Source: JALZHR01 sp036388475 | GTDB lineage: Bacteria; Acidobacteriota; Blastocatellia; Pyrinomonadales; Pyrinomonadaceae | Direction: 5' to 3' | Length of the DNA: 64,000 nt | Assembly: GCA_036388475.1 (NCBI GenBank) | Contig: DASVRT010000021.1 | Span: 62,001 to 126,000 of the forward strand | In this document: piece by piece, positions 24,526 to 33,110 of the stretch | How the letters are laid out: each line of letters starts with the position of its first letter | Numbering within the stretch: the first letter of the stretch is position 1 | The notes under the pieces: generated by a model | Database searches by the model: none | The model's input: the letters and a program-made list of their open reading frames with translations, nothing else | What the model was told of the DNA's origin: nothing | Program-made: the position numbers and the translations under genes

Positions 24526-26724
24526 CTAATTTCCTTCGTAAATTTTTACGATGTAATCTTTCAGCATCCGGTCGCTGGAAAACTGCGGCGTCAGCGTCGC
24601 CAGAGCGCTGCGCATTTTCGCAATCCAGACGTGCGGCAAGCCGTCCGCGTTTTTTTCGTAAAATGCGGGAATGACCTCGATTTCCAGAGCCTGATAAAGC
24701 GCTTCGGCGTCGTTGGCGTCGATTTCGTTTTCGCTCAAATCGCCTTCGTCACGCAAAACGCCGATGGAAAAACCGTTTTCGCCATTGTCGCCTTCAATCC
24801 ACCAGCCGTCCAGAATCGAAAGATTCAAGCCGCCGTTCATCGCCGCTTTCTGCCCGCTCGTGCCCGAAGCTTCCAGCGGACGGCGCGGCACGTTCAGCCA
24901 GACATCGACGCCCTGCACCAGATAGCGAGCCACTTCCTGGTCGTAATCTTCGATAAAAGCGGCGCGCTGCAGCCACGTTCCGTTCTGTTTCTGGTTCATC
25001 AGATTTTGCAAAAGAGCTTTCGCGTTGCGGTCTTGCGGATGAGCTTTGCCGGCAAAAACGAATTGGACGGGGCGATTCGCATCGCCAATCATCCGTTGCA
25101 GCCGCGGCACGTCCGACAAAAGCAGATTCCAGCGTTTATACGCCGCCACGCGCCGCGCAAAACCGATGGTTAAAACGTGCGGCTCAAAAAAGTTTTTCAC
25201 GTCCGAATGTTCGTGAATCGTTTCCAGCGAGCCGGTATTCGTCGCAAAAATTCTTTGTCTGATAAAGGCGATAAGCTGATTTTTTAAAAGATTGTGCGCG
25301 CGCCAGATTTCCGCGTCGGGAATTCGTTCGATTGCCGCGCGCCACGCATTTTCGTCTTTTAAAATCTCCGACCAGTTTCCGCCGATGTGCTTTTCGTAAA
25401 CGGCTTTTAAAGCCGGCGCAATCCACGTCGGCGCGTGAACGCCGTTGGTCACGAAGGTAATCGGAACTTCTTCCGCTTCCGCGCCCGCAAACATACTCTG
25501 CCACAGCGCGCGCGAAACTTCGCCGTGTTTTTCGCTCACGCCGTTTGCCGAGCGGCACATACGGATAGCGAACGGCGTCATCCCGAACCATTCCGCCGGA
25601 TTGTCGGAATCGGTACGCCCGAAGGCGAAAAATTCTTCTTTGGAAAGCTTGAGCGACGCGAGAAAATTTTCGTCCAAACATTTTTCGAGCAGTTCCGGCG
25701 CGAAAGTGTCGTTGCCGGCGGAAACCGGCGTGTGCGTCGTGAAAACGCATTTTTCACGCACGGCTGAAACCGCGTCGGTAAAATCTTTATCCGGTTTTTC
25801 CTGCAAAAATTCGCGGGCAAGCTCCAGCGTCAGAAATGCCGCGTGTCCTTCGTTCAGATGATAAACCGAAGGCTCGATGCCGAGTTTTCGCAAAAGCCGC
25901 ACGCCGCCGATGCCGAGAATTTCTTCCTGCACGACGCGCGTTTCCGTGTCGCCGCCGTAGAGATGCCCGGTGATAAGACGGTCGACTTCGGCGTTTTGCA
26001 AAACGTTTGTGTCCAGCAGATATAAAGAGATTCTGCCGACGCGGGCGAGCCACGCCTGCGCCGCGACTTCGCGTCCGCGCATCGCAATCGTCACAAAAAT
26101 CCGCTCGCCGTTTTCGTTCGCGACAGGCTCCAGCGGAAGCTGGTTTTCAAACGCGTCCAGATATCTTTCTTCCTGCCAGCCGGTGTGCGCCAGCTTTTGA
26201 CGAAAATAGCCGAAACGATAAAAAAGCCCGACGGCGACAAGCGGAACGTTCATATCCGACGCCGATTTCAGATGGTCGCCCGCCAGGATTCCGAGCCCGC
26301 CCGAATAAATCGGCAGGGAATTATGCACGCCGTATTCGGCGCAAAAATAAGCGACCGGATTTTCTTTGGTGATTCTGCCGAAAGAGTTTTTCGGCGCGGC
26401 GAGATAACGGTCGGATTTTTCGGCAAAAGCGCGAACTCTTTCGACGTAAGACGGCTCGCACGACTTTTGCCAGAGCCGAAACTCGCTGATTTCCTTCAAC
26501 ATCCGGCGCGGATTCTGCTCGACTTTTTCCCAGAGCGTCGAATCCAAATCGCGGAAAATTTCAGTGCCTTCCGCCGTCCAGGACCAGTAAAAATTCCCGG
26601 AAAGCTCGTCCAAAATTCGTAAATTTTCGGGAAGCCGGCGGTTGATTGAAAAATCCCGGCGGAAATAATGTTCTAATTGCTGACCTGCTGCCTGTGACAT
26701 TTCTTTGATGGAAGACTCCTTCAT
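24526..26724 (-). CDS. glgP: Alpha-glucan (glycogen/maltodextrin) phosphorylase
   Basis: GT35 enzyme releasing glucose-1-phosphate from alpha-1,4-glucans using pyridoxal phosphate. 732 residues, the length of the short bacterial/archaeal type with an extra N-terminal domain. Landmarks: AEYGVHNSLPIYSGGLGIL, DHLKSASDMNVPLVAVGLFY, NEGHAAFL, TNGVHAPTW, FAGKAHPQD and EASGTSGQKAAMNGG, in which the Lys should carry the PLP. An in-frame second Met (MSQAAGQQ) ten codons later could also start translation. No other glycogen gene is adjacent. Confidence 0.93.
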   Translation of the reverse strand: MKESSIKEMSQAAGQQLEHYFRRDFSINRRLPENLRILDELSGNFYWSWTAEGTEIFRDLDSTLWEKVEQNPRRMLKEISEFRLWQKSCEPSYVERVRAFAEKSDRYLAAPKNSFGRITKENPVAYFCAEYGVHNSLPIYSGGLGILAGDHLKSASDMNVPLVAVGLFYRFGYFRQKLAHTGWQEERYLDAFENQLPLEPVANENGERIFVTIAMRGREVAAQAWLARVGRISLYLLDTNVLQNAEVDRLITGHLYGGDTETRVVQEEILGIGGVRLLRKLGIEPSVYHLNEGHAAFLTLELAREFLQEKPDKDFTDAVSAVREKCVFTTHTPVSAGNDTFAPELLEKCLDENFLASLKLSKEEFFAFGRTDSDNPAEWFGMTPFAIRMCRSANGVSEKHGEVSRALWQSMFAGAEAEEVPITFVTNGVHAPTWIAPALKAVYEKHIGGNWSEILKDENAWRAAIERIPDAEIWRAHNLLKNQLIAFIRQRIFATNTGSLETIHEHSDVKNFFEPHVLTIGFARRVAAYKRWNLLLSDVPRLQRMIGDANRPVQFVFAGKAHPQDRNAKALLQNLMNQKQNGTWLQRAAFIEDYDQEVARYLVQGVDVWLNVPRRPLEASGTSGQKAAMNGGLNLSILDGWWIEGDNGENGFSIGVLRDEGDLSENEIDANDAEALYQALEIEVIPAFYEKNADGLPHVWIAKMRSALATLTPQFSSDRMLKDYIVKIYEGN

Positions 26725-26795
26725 AAATAGTTATCCAGCGTTAAAAAGTTTATCGCGGCGAGCTTTGTTCGCCTACTAAACAAAGTAAGGAATGG

Positions 26796-26878
26796 AGACG
26801 CCGATTTCTTGGGATAAATTAAGATTTTTTAGGATTTTATCTTAATCAATCTTAATCAATCCTAAATAATCGGCGTCT
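26796..26878. repeat. Palindromic element with tandem ATCTTAATCA units
   Basis: Outer arms AGACGCCGATT (26796-26806) and AATCGGCGTCT (26868-26878) match exactly. The interior has AAATTAAGATTTTTTAGGAT against tandem CTTAATCAAT units. It lies between glgP and the macro-domain gene. Confidence 0.7.
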
Positions 26879-26900
26879 GCATTTCTTTTCTATTCTACAA

Positions 26901-27449
26901 TTATTCGCCAAAGACTTGATATTTTACAAATGTTTCGGCGTCGGGCGCGGAGAAAAAAACGAGCCGCACCTGTTTAATTGTTTGATTATCTTCTAAAAAA
27001 TTCTTTATCGCCTGCGAAGAAATGCGCGCCGCTTCGTCGCGCGGATAACGGAAAGCGCCGGTCGAAAGCGCCGGAAAAGCAATCGTTTCCAGATTGTTTT
27101 CAATCGCCAGCCGCATCGAATTCCGGTAACAATCGGCTAAAAGCTCGGCGTCTCTGCCCGGATTCATTCCGTAAACGGGACCGACCGTATGAATGACAAA
27201 CCGCGCGGTCAGCTTTCCGCCCGACGTGATAACGGCTTTTCCCGCCGGTAATCCGTCCGGAAACTGCGTCCGGCGAATTTCCCTGCATTCTTCCAAAATC
27301 CGCGCGCCGCCCGCGCGATGAATCGCGCCGTCAACGCCGCCGCCGCCCAGTAAAGTCGAATTTGCCGCGTTAACGACGGCGTCAACCTGCTCGCGCGTAA
27401 TATCGCCGACTTTGACCGCGACGCGACCCTTCAAAAACTCCGTTGACAT
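26901..27449 (-). CDS. Macro domain protein, probable ADP-ribose / O-acetyl-ADP-ribose hydrolase
   Basis: 182 residues forming a single macro domain of the YmdB/MacroD type. The ligand motifs are GDITREQVDAVVNAANSTL, GGGGVDGAIHRAGG, the Gly-rich ALSTGAFRYP, and HTVGPVYG. MacroD-type enzymes remove ADP-ribose from acidic residues or deacetylate O-acetyl-ADP-ribose. The Asn and Asp residues of the substrate pocket (NAAN, VDGAI) are present, so activity is expected. No sirtuin or ART gene lies near. Confidence 0.93.
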   Translation of the reverse strand: MSTEFLKGRVAVKVGDITREQVDAVVNAANSTLLGGGGVDGAIHRAGGARILEECREIRRTQFPDGLPAGKAVITSGGKLTARFVIHTVGPVYGMNPGRDAELLADCYRNSMRLAIENNLETIAFPALSTGAFRYPRDEAARISSQAIKNFLEDNQTIKQVRLVFFSAPDAETFVKYQVFGE

Positions 27450-27527
27450 AAAAATAGAAAAGACAGGATTACGAGAATAGAAAATTTTTCACTTCCTGTC
27501 CATTCCGCGGTAGATTTTTATTTTGTT

Positions 27528-27851
27528 TTAATGCAGCTGTTCGACGCGGATTTCGTCAAACATATCCTGGCGGCGGAGCGCTTCCGCCAGCAGCTTCGCC
27601 TTATGTTCGGTCAGCGGGCGCGTGGTGTTTTGACAGAAAACCTTGAACATTTCGTCGTCAATCATCGAAACCATTAATTCGCCTAAGCTGATGCCGCAGG
27701 CTACTTCGATGTCGTCAAAATTATGCAGTCGAAAATTATCGCTCTGTTCGACAAACTCTTCGATAAACGGGTCACGCAGGGCGTGTTCGGCTTCCGACTC
27801 GTCAAAATAATTGCCTTCGACAATCAAACAGTATTCTGCTCTTTTCTCCAT
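27528..27851 (-). CDS. Small acidic hypothetical protein
   Basis: About 107 residues from ATG 27851 (MEKRAEYCLIVEG); a longer frame to 27911 adds 20 residues that look non-coding. Acidic, with regular alternation suggesting an alpha/beta domain; no motif or membrane segment. The DEMFKVFCQNTTRPL segment is distinctive, but the family was not recognised. It lies downstream of the DoxX-like gene and a strong palindrome. Confidence 0.65.
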   Translation of the reverse strand: MEKRAEYCLIVEGNYFDESEAEHALRDPFIEEFVEQSDNFRLHNFDDIEVACGISLGELMVSMIDDEMFKVFCQNTTRPLTEHKAKLLAEALRRQDMFDEIRVEQLH

Positions 27852-27943
27852 TTTCTGAACTTGCGCGTATAAGGTTTTGGTATGAAATTTTGCACACAGG
27901 AAATTTACCACTATTTGAGGAAAAAAATCTACACTTTTTTTAA

Positions 27944-28014
27944 CTGAGAATCGAGAAGTGAAAACCGAGAATGGAAGCGTATTATATTCTCGGTTTTCAC
28001 TTCTCGATTCTCAG
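27944..28014. repeat. Perfect 29-bp inverted repeat overlapping a stop codon
   Basis: 27944-27972 is the exact reverse complement of 27986-28014 (13-base loop). The arms combine CGAGAAG and AACCGAGAA units. The right arm overlaps the TGA stop of the DoxX-like gene (28011-28013). It may act as a terminator, though no U-tract follows directly. Confidence 0.85.
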
Positions 28015-28682
28015 CTCAAATCTTTTTGCAGTTCGCCGGTTTTCATAAAGCGATGATGCGCGGCGCAGAGGCAGCCGAAAACGAATCCGGCGACCGCCGC
28101 CATTACGGCGACGGGCAAAAATCTCTGTTGCAGATTGCCGATGCGGAAAAACGCGAAAGCGGAAGTCAGCGCGAAGCCGCCGAGCGCGAAAACGGCGGGA
28201 AGCCAGACGAATTCGAGCTTGAAAAAATGCGATTTTTCCGTTCGTTTCGAAAACAGAATCGCTTTCAGGCGGTCATAATCCCAAGCCACCAGATAAGTCG
28301 CCGCGACGAGCATCAGCGCCGTAATGTAATTCGTTCCGGCAAACCCGACCGAGCTGGTTAAAACGGCGATATTTAAAATAATCGGGAAAAACGCCAGCGC
28401 GCCGAGGTGCGCCGTGCGCGGAACGAGCAGCAGAAGCGCGGCGACGAGCTGACCCCAGCCGAGAAATTCGTAATAAAAGCCGGTTTGATACAACGCGTTG
28501 AAATAATGTCCGACCGGCGTCGAATCGGGCAAAGCGGTAAAAGGCTGTCCGACGATTTTCTTGAGGCTCGGCGGAATAAATCCGACGGCTAAAAGAACGC
28601 GCACGAAAGCCGTAAAAATTTGCAGCCATTTATTCGCCGTCAGCGATGCGTGCGCCTTATCCAGAGTCTTTTCCAAAGTCAT
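28011..28682 (-). CDS. DoxX-like membrane protein
   Basis: 223 residues with about five to six TM helices. The N-terminal half fits the DoxX/DoxD-like four-helix family: FVRVLLAVGFIPPSLKKIVG, FLGWGQLVAALLLLVPRTA, and FPIILNIAVLTSSVGFAG. A C-terminal pair of helices ending in a His-rich CAAHHRFMKTGE is extra. DoxX proteins are membrane components linked to redox or detoxification; the actual substrate is unknown. Its stop codon is inside a perfect palindrome. Confidence 0.75.
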   Translation of the reverse strand: MTLEKTLDKAHASLTANKWLQIFTAFVRVLLAVGFIPPSLKKIVGQPFTALPDSTPVGHYFNALYQTGFYYEFLGWGQLVAALLLLVPRTAHLGALAFFPIILNIAVLTSSVGFAGTNYITALMLVAATYLVAWDYDRLKAILFSKRTEKSHFFKLEFVWLPAVFALGGFALTSAFAFFRIGNLQQRFLPVAVMAAVAGFVFGCLCAAHHRFMKTGELQKDLS

Positions 28683-28910
28683 AAATTTTCCGCCTTTCGA
28701 TATTTATCTCCCGCTTGCTAAAGCGTAAGAACGTCGCAAAACGTCTCCGCGTTTCAATAAATAAGCGGCGGCTCATTTCTTTTAGCATAGAAAATAAATA
28801 AACGAATAAAACTGGTATTCAGATATTGTCTGATGTATATTATCTGCAATTTAATAATCCTGAATACGCAAAAGGCTTTCGGAGTTATTAAATTTTCACG
28901 TCAAACAAGC
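28683..28910. other. AT-rich intergenic region, probable promoter zone
   Basis: Between divergent genes (DoxX-like to the left, cysteine-rich protein to the right). It contains AT-rich DNA around 28790-28860 (TGTATATTATCTGC) suitable for promoters, but no -35/-10 pair is certain. No gene or repeat element was found in this half. Confidence 0.4.
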
Positions 28911-29025
28911 GTTTCCCGATATTCCCGGAATCATCGGGAACTCAATCCTAATCCGACGCTCTCGCCCATTACAAGGTGATTAATCAGCGATTAGGACAAC
29001 CATTCAACTTAGAGAGGAGAAAAAA
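28911..29025 (+). promoter_or_regulatory. Structured 5' leader upstream of the cysteine-rich protein gene
   Basis: Two inverted pairs precede the gene: TTCCCGAT (28913-28920) with ATCGGGAA (28933-28940), and CCTAATC (28947-28953) with GATTAGG (28989-28995). The second ends 17 bases before the strong ribosome site GAGAGGAGA (29012-29020). The arrangement resembles a folded leader that could regulate translation. No known riboswitch consensus was recognised, so the function is inferred only. Confidence 0.4.
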
Positions 29026-29280
29026 ATGCTTAAAAGCGCGGTAATTCTGAAACGAGTGTTAATCCTGGCGATGCTTTCAGCCTGTTTAGCCTGGGTTAGT
29101 TTTGATTCCGCTAAATCCGTTTACGCAGCTACGACGTATGTTTGTTGTAAGGATTGTAACGGGATGACCGAAATCTGCGGCGAAAGTTGTAATGATAACC
29201 AGGAATGCATCGACGCGTGCCTGGCAGAGGAACAGCACTGTTTTGAGATATGCACTCGCAGCATTCTGCTTTGCCCCTGA
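29026..29280 (+). CDS. Small secreted ten-cysteine protein
   Basis: 84 residues: a basic N-terminus, hydrophobic core (ILAMLSACLAWVSF) and likely cleavage after VYA or VYAA (residue 34/35), leaving about 50 residues. The mature part has ten Cys (40, 41, 44, 51, 55, 61, 65, 72, 76, 83), and is otherwise acidic and hydrophilic. Cys 61/65/72/76 form two CX3C pairs separated by six residues. Ten Cys could make five disulfides or bind metal. The strong ribosome site and the clean terminator at 29401 support a real, separately transcribed gene. Family not recognised. Confidence 0.8.
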   Translation: MLKSAVILKRVLILAMLSACLAWVSFDSAKSVYAATTYVCCKDCNGMTEICGESCNDNQECIDACLAEEQHCFEICTRSILLCP

Positions 29281-29400
29281 CGCTCGCCGCGCCGCGGTCG
29301 GAAGTAATTAAACCGCTGTCGTAATATGCCGTATTCGGACGGCAAAAATCATCGTGGTAATCGGCGCGGCGGCAGCAGCGCGCTTGATTATCTTAAATCG

Positions 29401-29438
29401 CAAGGTAATTGTCCGGCAATTACCTTGTTTGTTTTTCC
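29401..29438 (+). terminator. Rho-independent terminator after the cysteine-rich gene
   Basis: A perfect 11-bp stem CAAGGTAATTG (29401-29411) / CAATTACCTTG (29417-29427), loop TCCGG, followed by TTTGTTTTTCC. It separates the cysteine-rich gene from mtnA. Confidence 0.85.
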
Positions 29439-29515
29439 GTCGAAAGCCGCGCCGCCGATTTGTTCTTTCCTCTAAAAAATATGTAATAATTGTTTTTAGA
29501 AGGAAACTTGAACGA

Positions 29516-30562
29516 ATGATAATACCTGTCAAATGGAGCGACGAAGGCGTTCTGATGCTCGACCAGCGCCTTTTACCGACCGAAGAAAAATGGCTGACCC
29601 TGCGAACTTACACGGAAGTCGCCGCCGCCATCCGCGATATGGTCGTGCGCGGCGCGCCCGCTATCGGCGTTTCCGCCGCTTACGGCATTGCGCTGGGCGT
29701 GAAAAATTTTGTCGGCACGAGCCTGCTGGATTTGGACGACGAATTCGATTATATCAGCGAAATCCTCGGCAAAACGCGCCCGACCGCCGTTAATCTTTTC
29801 TGGGCGATTGACCGGATGAAGCGCACTTTCCGGAAAGCTAAATCCGAAGGCAAATCAATCGGCGAAATCAAACAGATTTTGCTGGTCGATGCGAAAGCGA
29901 TTCACGAGGAAGACATCGAAAGTCAGCGCCTTATAGCGCAGTTCGGCGGCGAGCTTCTGGAAGACAATTCGACCGTTCTGACGCATTGCAACGCGGGCGC
30001 GCTCGCCACCGGCGGCGTCTGGGGAACGGCGCTCGGCGTCATTCGCGGCGCGGTCAATCAGGGAAAAACCATTGACGTTTTCGCCGACGAAACGAGACCT
30101 TATCTGCAAGGCGCGCGATTAACGGCTTGGGAACTGCTTCAGGACGATATTCCGGTCACCTTGATTACCGATAATATGAGCGGTCACATTATGAAGCAGG
30201 GAAAAATTCAGGCGGTCGTCGTCGGCTCGGACCGAATTGCCGCCAACGGCGACGTCGCCAATAAAATCGGGACGTATATGGTCGCGGTGCTGGCAAGGCG
30301 TCACAACATCCCGTTTTACGTCGCCGCGCCGCTCTCGACCGTCGATTTAAATTGCCCGACGGGCGAGCAAATCCCGATTGAAGAACGCAATATCCGCGAG
30401 ATAACGCATATTCGGGACATTCAGCTTTCGCCCGAAGGCATCGACGTTTCCAATCCGGCGTTCGACGTGACGCCGCACGATTTGGTGACGGCAATCATCA
30501 CCGAAAAAGGCGTCGCCCGCGCGCCTTACACGGAAAGCCTGCGAAAAATGTTTGACGAATAA
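29516..30562 (+). CDS. mtnA: S-methyl-5-thioribose-1-phosphate isomerase
   Basis: Interconverts methylthioribose-1-phosphate and methylthioribulose-1-phosphate in methionine salvage; eIF2B-like fold. ATG 29516 (MIIPVKW) with AGAAGGAAA upstream gives 348 residues, the family length; upstream in-frame codons are read-through. Key residues are RGAPAIG (46-52), Cys158 in THCNAGALATGG and Asp239 in GSDRIAANGDVANKIGTY. ADETRPYLQGARLTA is also typical. No other salvage gene is adjacent. A 21-bp repeat begins right after the stop. Confidence 0.95.
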   Translation: MIIPVKWSDEGVLMLDQRLLPTEEKWLTLRTYTEVAAAIRDMVVRGAPAIGVSAAYGIALGVKNFVGTSLLDLDDEFDYISEILGKTRPTAVNLFWAIDRMKRTFRKAKSEGKSIGEIKQILLVDAKAIHEEDIESQRLIAQFGGELLEDNSTVLTHCNAGALATGGVWGTALGVIRGAVNQGKTIDVFADETRPYLQGARLTAWELLQDDIPVTLITDNMSGHIMKQGKIQAVVVGSDRIAANGDVANKIGTYMVAVLARRHNIPFYVAAPLSTVDLNCPTGEQIPIEERNIREITHIRDIQLSPEGIDVSNPAFDVTPHDLVTAIITEKGVARAPYTESLRKMFDE

Positions 30563-30646
30563 AAGGAAATAAACCTCGCCGCCGTCGAAATGCGTTTCGG
30601 CATTAAAGAAACGGGCTTCGGCAGTAAAGAAATAGCTTGCGGCAGT
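30563..30646. repeat. Degenerate 21-bp tandem repeat (four units)
   Basis: Units at 30563-30583, 30584-30604, 30605-30625 and 30626-30646. Read on the minus strand they are close to ACTGCCGAAACGCATTTCTT, clearly related to the array at 8983. It begins immediately after the mtnA stop codon. Confidence 0.7.
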
Positions 30647-30714
30647 GTCGCCGTCACTCAATAATTATTTGCGAATAATCATTATAAAACGGCGATTAAA
30701 GATGAAAAGGCTGG

Positions 30715-31698
30715 CTATTCCGCCGCGCTTTTTTTAGCATTTTGCGACAGCCAGCTCCACGCCGATTCGATGATTTCCTTTAAATCCTGACGTTCGGGTT
30801 TCCAGCCGAGTTCCTTTCTGATTTTGTCGGAGCTGGCAATCAGCATTGCCGGGTCGCCCGCGCGCCGCTTGCCGTAGCGAACGTTGATTTCCTTTCCCGT
30901 TACTTCTTTTGCCGTATCAATGACCTGTTTGACCGAATAGCCTTCGCCGCCGCAGCCGAGATTGTAAATCGCGCTGCGCTCGTCCAGAATCTGCAAGGCG
31001 GCGATGTGCGCGCGCGCCAAATCGAAGACGTGAATGTAATCGCGGATGCAGGTTCCGTCGGCGGTCGCGTAATCGTCGCCGTAAACTTCGATGTATTCGC
31101 GCCGCCCTTGCGCGGCTTGCAGGATAATCGGAATCAGGTGCGTTTCCGGGTCGTGACGCTCGCCGAATCTTTCGCTCGCGCCCGCCGCGTTGAAATAGCG
31201 CAGGCTGGCGTAGCGGATGCCGTAAGCCTTTTCATACCATTTCAAAGCCTGTTCGAAAGCGAGCTTCGTTTCGCCGTAGGGATTTGTCGGCTGGGTTTTG
31301 TCGGTTTCGGTTATCGGCTGTTTTTCCGGCTCGCCGTAAACGGCGGCGGTTGACGAGAAAACGAGTTTTTTGACGCCCGCTTCATTCATCGCGTCGAGCA
31401 GCGACAAACCGGCGACGACGTTGTTTTGATAATATTTCGCCGGATTTTCGACCGATTCGCCGACCAGCGAATGCGCCGCCATATGAATCACGGCTTCGGT
31501 TTCGTGACGGCGCATTACGTCGAACAGCTTTTCGGTTTCCGTCAAATCGCCGAAGATAAATTCGGCTTGCGGCGCGACCGCTTCGCGATGACCCTTGACC
31601 AGATTGTCGTAAACGACGACCGCGTGACCGTCTTTGATTAATTCTTCGCTGACGACGCTGCCGATATAGCCCGCGCCGCCGGTAACTAAAATTCGCAT
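30715..31698 (-). CDS. galE: UDP-glucose 4-epimerase
   Basis: NAD-dependent extended SDR interconverting UDP-glucose and UDP-galactose. ATG 31698 (MRILVTGGAGYIGS) is chosen; the ATG at 31707 lies in repeat DNA and adds three residues. The 327-residue product shows the Rossmann motif GGAGYIGS, the SSTAAVYGE catalytic Ser/Thr segment, YGETK with the active Tyr and Lys, and CIRDYIHVFDLA. It is the last gene of the long minus-strand run, separated from the Nramp-like gene by a GATAAAT palindrome. Confidence 0.95.
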   Translation of the reverse strand: MRILVTGGAGYIGSVVSEELIKDGHAVVVYDNLVKGHREAVAPQAEFIFGDLTETEKLFDVMRRHETEAVIHMAAHSLVGESVENPAKYYQNNVVAGLSLLDAMNEAGVKKLVFSSTAAVYGEPEKQPITETDKTQPTNPYGETKLAFEQALKWYEKAYGIRYASLRYFNAAGASERFGERHDPETHLIPIILQAAQGRREYIEVYGDDYATADGTCIRDYIHVFDLARAHIAALQILDERSAIYNLGCGGEGYSVKQVIDTAKEVTGKEINVRYGKRRAGDPAMLIASSDKIRKELGWKPERQDLKEIIESAWSWLSQNAKKSAAE

Positions 31699-31764
31699 AT
31701 TTATCATTTATCATTGAACATTTATCATTTATCGGTTATTCGATGATAAATGATAAATGTTCAA
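31699..31764. repeat. GATAAAT-type palindromic element
   Basis: The left arm has tandem ATTTATC units (31699-31735); the right arm is CGATGATAAATGATAAATG plus TTCAA (31741-31764). It lies between galE and the upstream transporter gene and resembles the element at 21761. Confidence 0.8.
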
Positions 31765-31765
31765 G

Positions 31766-32953
31766 TCATCTTCCAATTAAAAAATCTTTATAGAGAGTAT
31801 AAAGGCTAAACGCCGTCATAATCAAAACCACCAGCCAGCCGCCCGTTTCCAGCCAGCGCGGATGCCTGTACGCGCCGACGATTTTCTTTTTTCGCGCCGC
31901 CATTAGAATCAAAGCCAGCGCGACCGGCAGAATAAAGCCGTTCAGCACGCCGACCACGACCAGAACTTTGGCGGGCTGCCCGACAAACAAAAAAATCAGC
32001 GTTGAAACGACGATGAAAGCGATAATCACGACGCGCTCGTTTTGTCCGATTTGCGGCGAGAAGGTTTTCAGAAACGAGACGGAAGTGTAAGCCGCGCCGA
32101 CGACCGACGTAATCGCCGCGCAGAACATCACGACGCCGAAAATCACGTAACCGACCGCGCCCGCCGCCGTTTGAAATACGGAAGCCGAAGGATTTTTATC
32201 GTCGATATTCGCGCCCGCTACAACTACGCCGAGCGAGGCGAGAAAAAGCAGAAAGCGAATCAGAGCCGTGATTAAGATTCCCGTCGTCGCGCTTTTATTC
32301 ACTTCATTCAGCGAGCCTGTGCCTTTGATTCCCGCGTCGAGCAGGCGATGCGCGCCCGCGAAACTGATGTAGCCGCCGACCGTTCCGCCGACGAGCGCGA
32401 CGGTCGAATAGGCGTCAATCGTATCCGGCAGAAAAGTTTTTTGCAGCGCTTCGCCGAAAGGCGGATTCGCCGTCCAGACGACGTAAATAATCAGCACAAT
32501 CATCACGAAACCCAAGATTTTCGCGAACCAATCCAGCGCTTTGCCCGCTTCTTTAAAAAGAAAAATCGCAATCGCCAGCAGAGCGGAAATCACCGCGCAA
32601 ATCCGCACGTCCAAGCCGAACAAAACGTTCAATCCCAGACCTGCGCCGCCGACATTGCCGATATTAAAAGCCAGACCGCCGAGCGCGACCAGCGCGGCGA
32701 GCAGATAACCGCTGCCCGTCAGCGTCTCGTTCGCCACGTCCGGCGCGCGTTTTTCGCTGACCGCGATGATGCGCCATATATTGAGCTGCGCGAAAATGTC
32801 GAGAATGACGGAAAGCAGAATGACAAAGCCGAAGCTCGCCAAAAGGTCTTTCGTAAATTTGCTGGTGTTGTTCAGAAAACCGGGACCGACGGCGGAAGTC
32901 GCCATCAGAAAAGCCGCGCCGAGCAGAGCGGACGGAAGCATTGATTTTTTCAT
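31766..32953 (-). CDS. Nramp-related transporter of the YcsG type
   Basis: 395 residues with about eleven TM helices and the Nramp/APC fold. ATG 32953 (MKKSMLPSAL) is preferred to the frame start at 32983. The canonical metal motif DPGN of TM1 is replaced by GPGFLNN (23-29), and the TM6 MPH motif is absent (GGYISFAGAH instead). Metal transport is therefore uncertain. Bacillus subtilis ycsG is likewise next to the 5-oxoprolinase genes, and here the gene lies directly downstream of pxpA. A role in 5-oxoproline uptake is an inference. Confidence 0.85.
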   Translation of the reverse strand: MKKSMLPSALLGAAFLMATSAVGPGFLNNTSKFTKDLLASFGFVILLSVILDIFAQLNIWRIIAVSEKRAPDVANETLTGSGYLLAALVALGGLAFNIGNVGGAGLGLNVLFGLDVRICAVISALLAIAIFLFKEAGKALDWFAKILGFVMIVLIIYVVWTANPPFGEALQKTFLPDTIDAYSTVALVGGTVGGYISFAGAHRLLDAGIKGTGSLNEVNKSATTGILITALIRFLLFLASLGVVVAGANIDDKNPSASVFQTAAGAVGYVIFGVVMFCAAITSVVGAAYTSVSFLKTFSPQIGQNERVVIIAFIVVSTLIFLFVGQPAKVLVVVGVLNGFILPVALALILMAARKKKIVGAYRHPRWLETGGWLVVLIMTAFSLYTLYKDFLIGR

Positions 32954-32984
32954 ACGATTTTCAACACTACGAGACGAAAACACA

Positions 32985-33108
32985 AAGAGAATTAAATCGA
33001 AGATAAACGCAGGTGACGCAGATAAGAAAATGCTTTTATCCTGGCTTTCAAGCCGCGAAGCCTGCTCTATCCTGTGAAATAATGTGCGTTTATCGACGTT
33101 TATCGGCG
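32985..33108. repeat. Degenerate repeat region between pxpA and the Nramp-like gene
   Basis: Contains ACGAAAACACAAAGAGAATT, GATAAACGCAGGTGACGCAG and, on the right, GTGCGTTTATCGACGTTTATC. It belongs to the CGCAG/GATAAACGC vocabulary of elements seen at 13739 and 22659. No gene. Confidence 0.5.
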
Positions 33109-33110
33109 GT

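Noticed and set aside
24325..25173. Plus-strand frame opposite glgP
   Set aside because: Lies antisense to a well-supported enzyme gene; its composition is a shadow of glgP codons.
29354..29515. Extension of mtnA to an upstream start
   Set aside because: The added residues cross the terminator of the preceding gene; ATG 29516 has a ribosome site.
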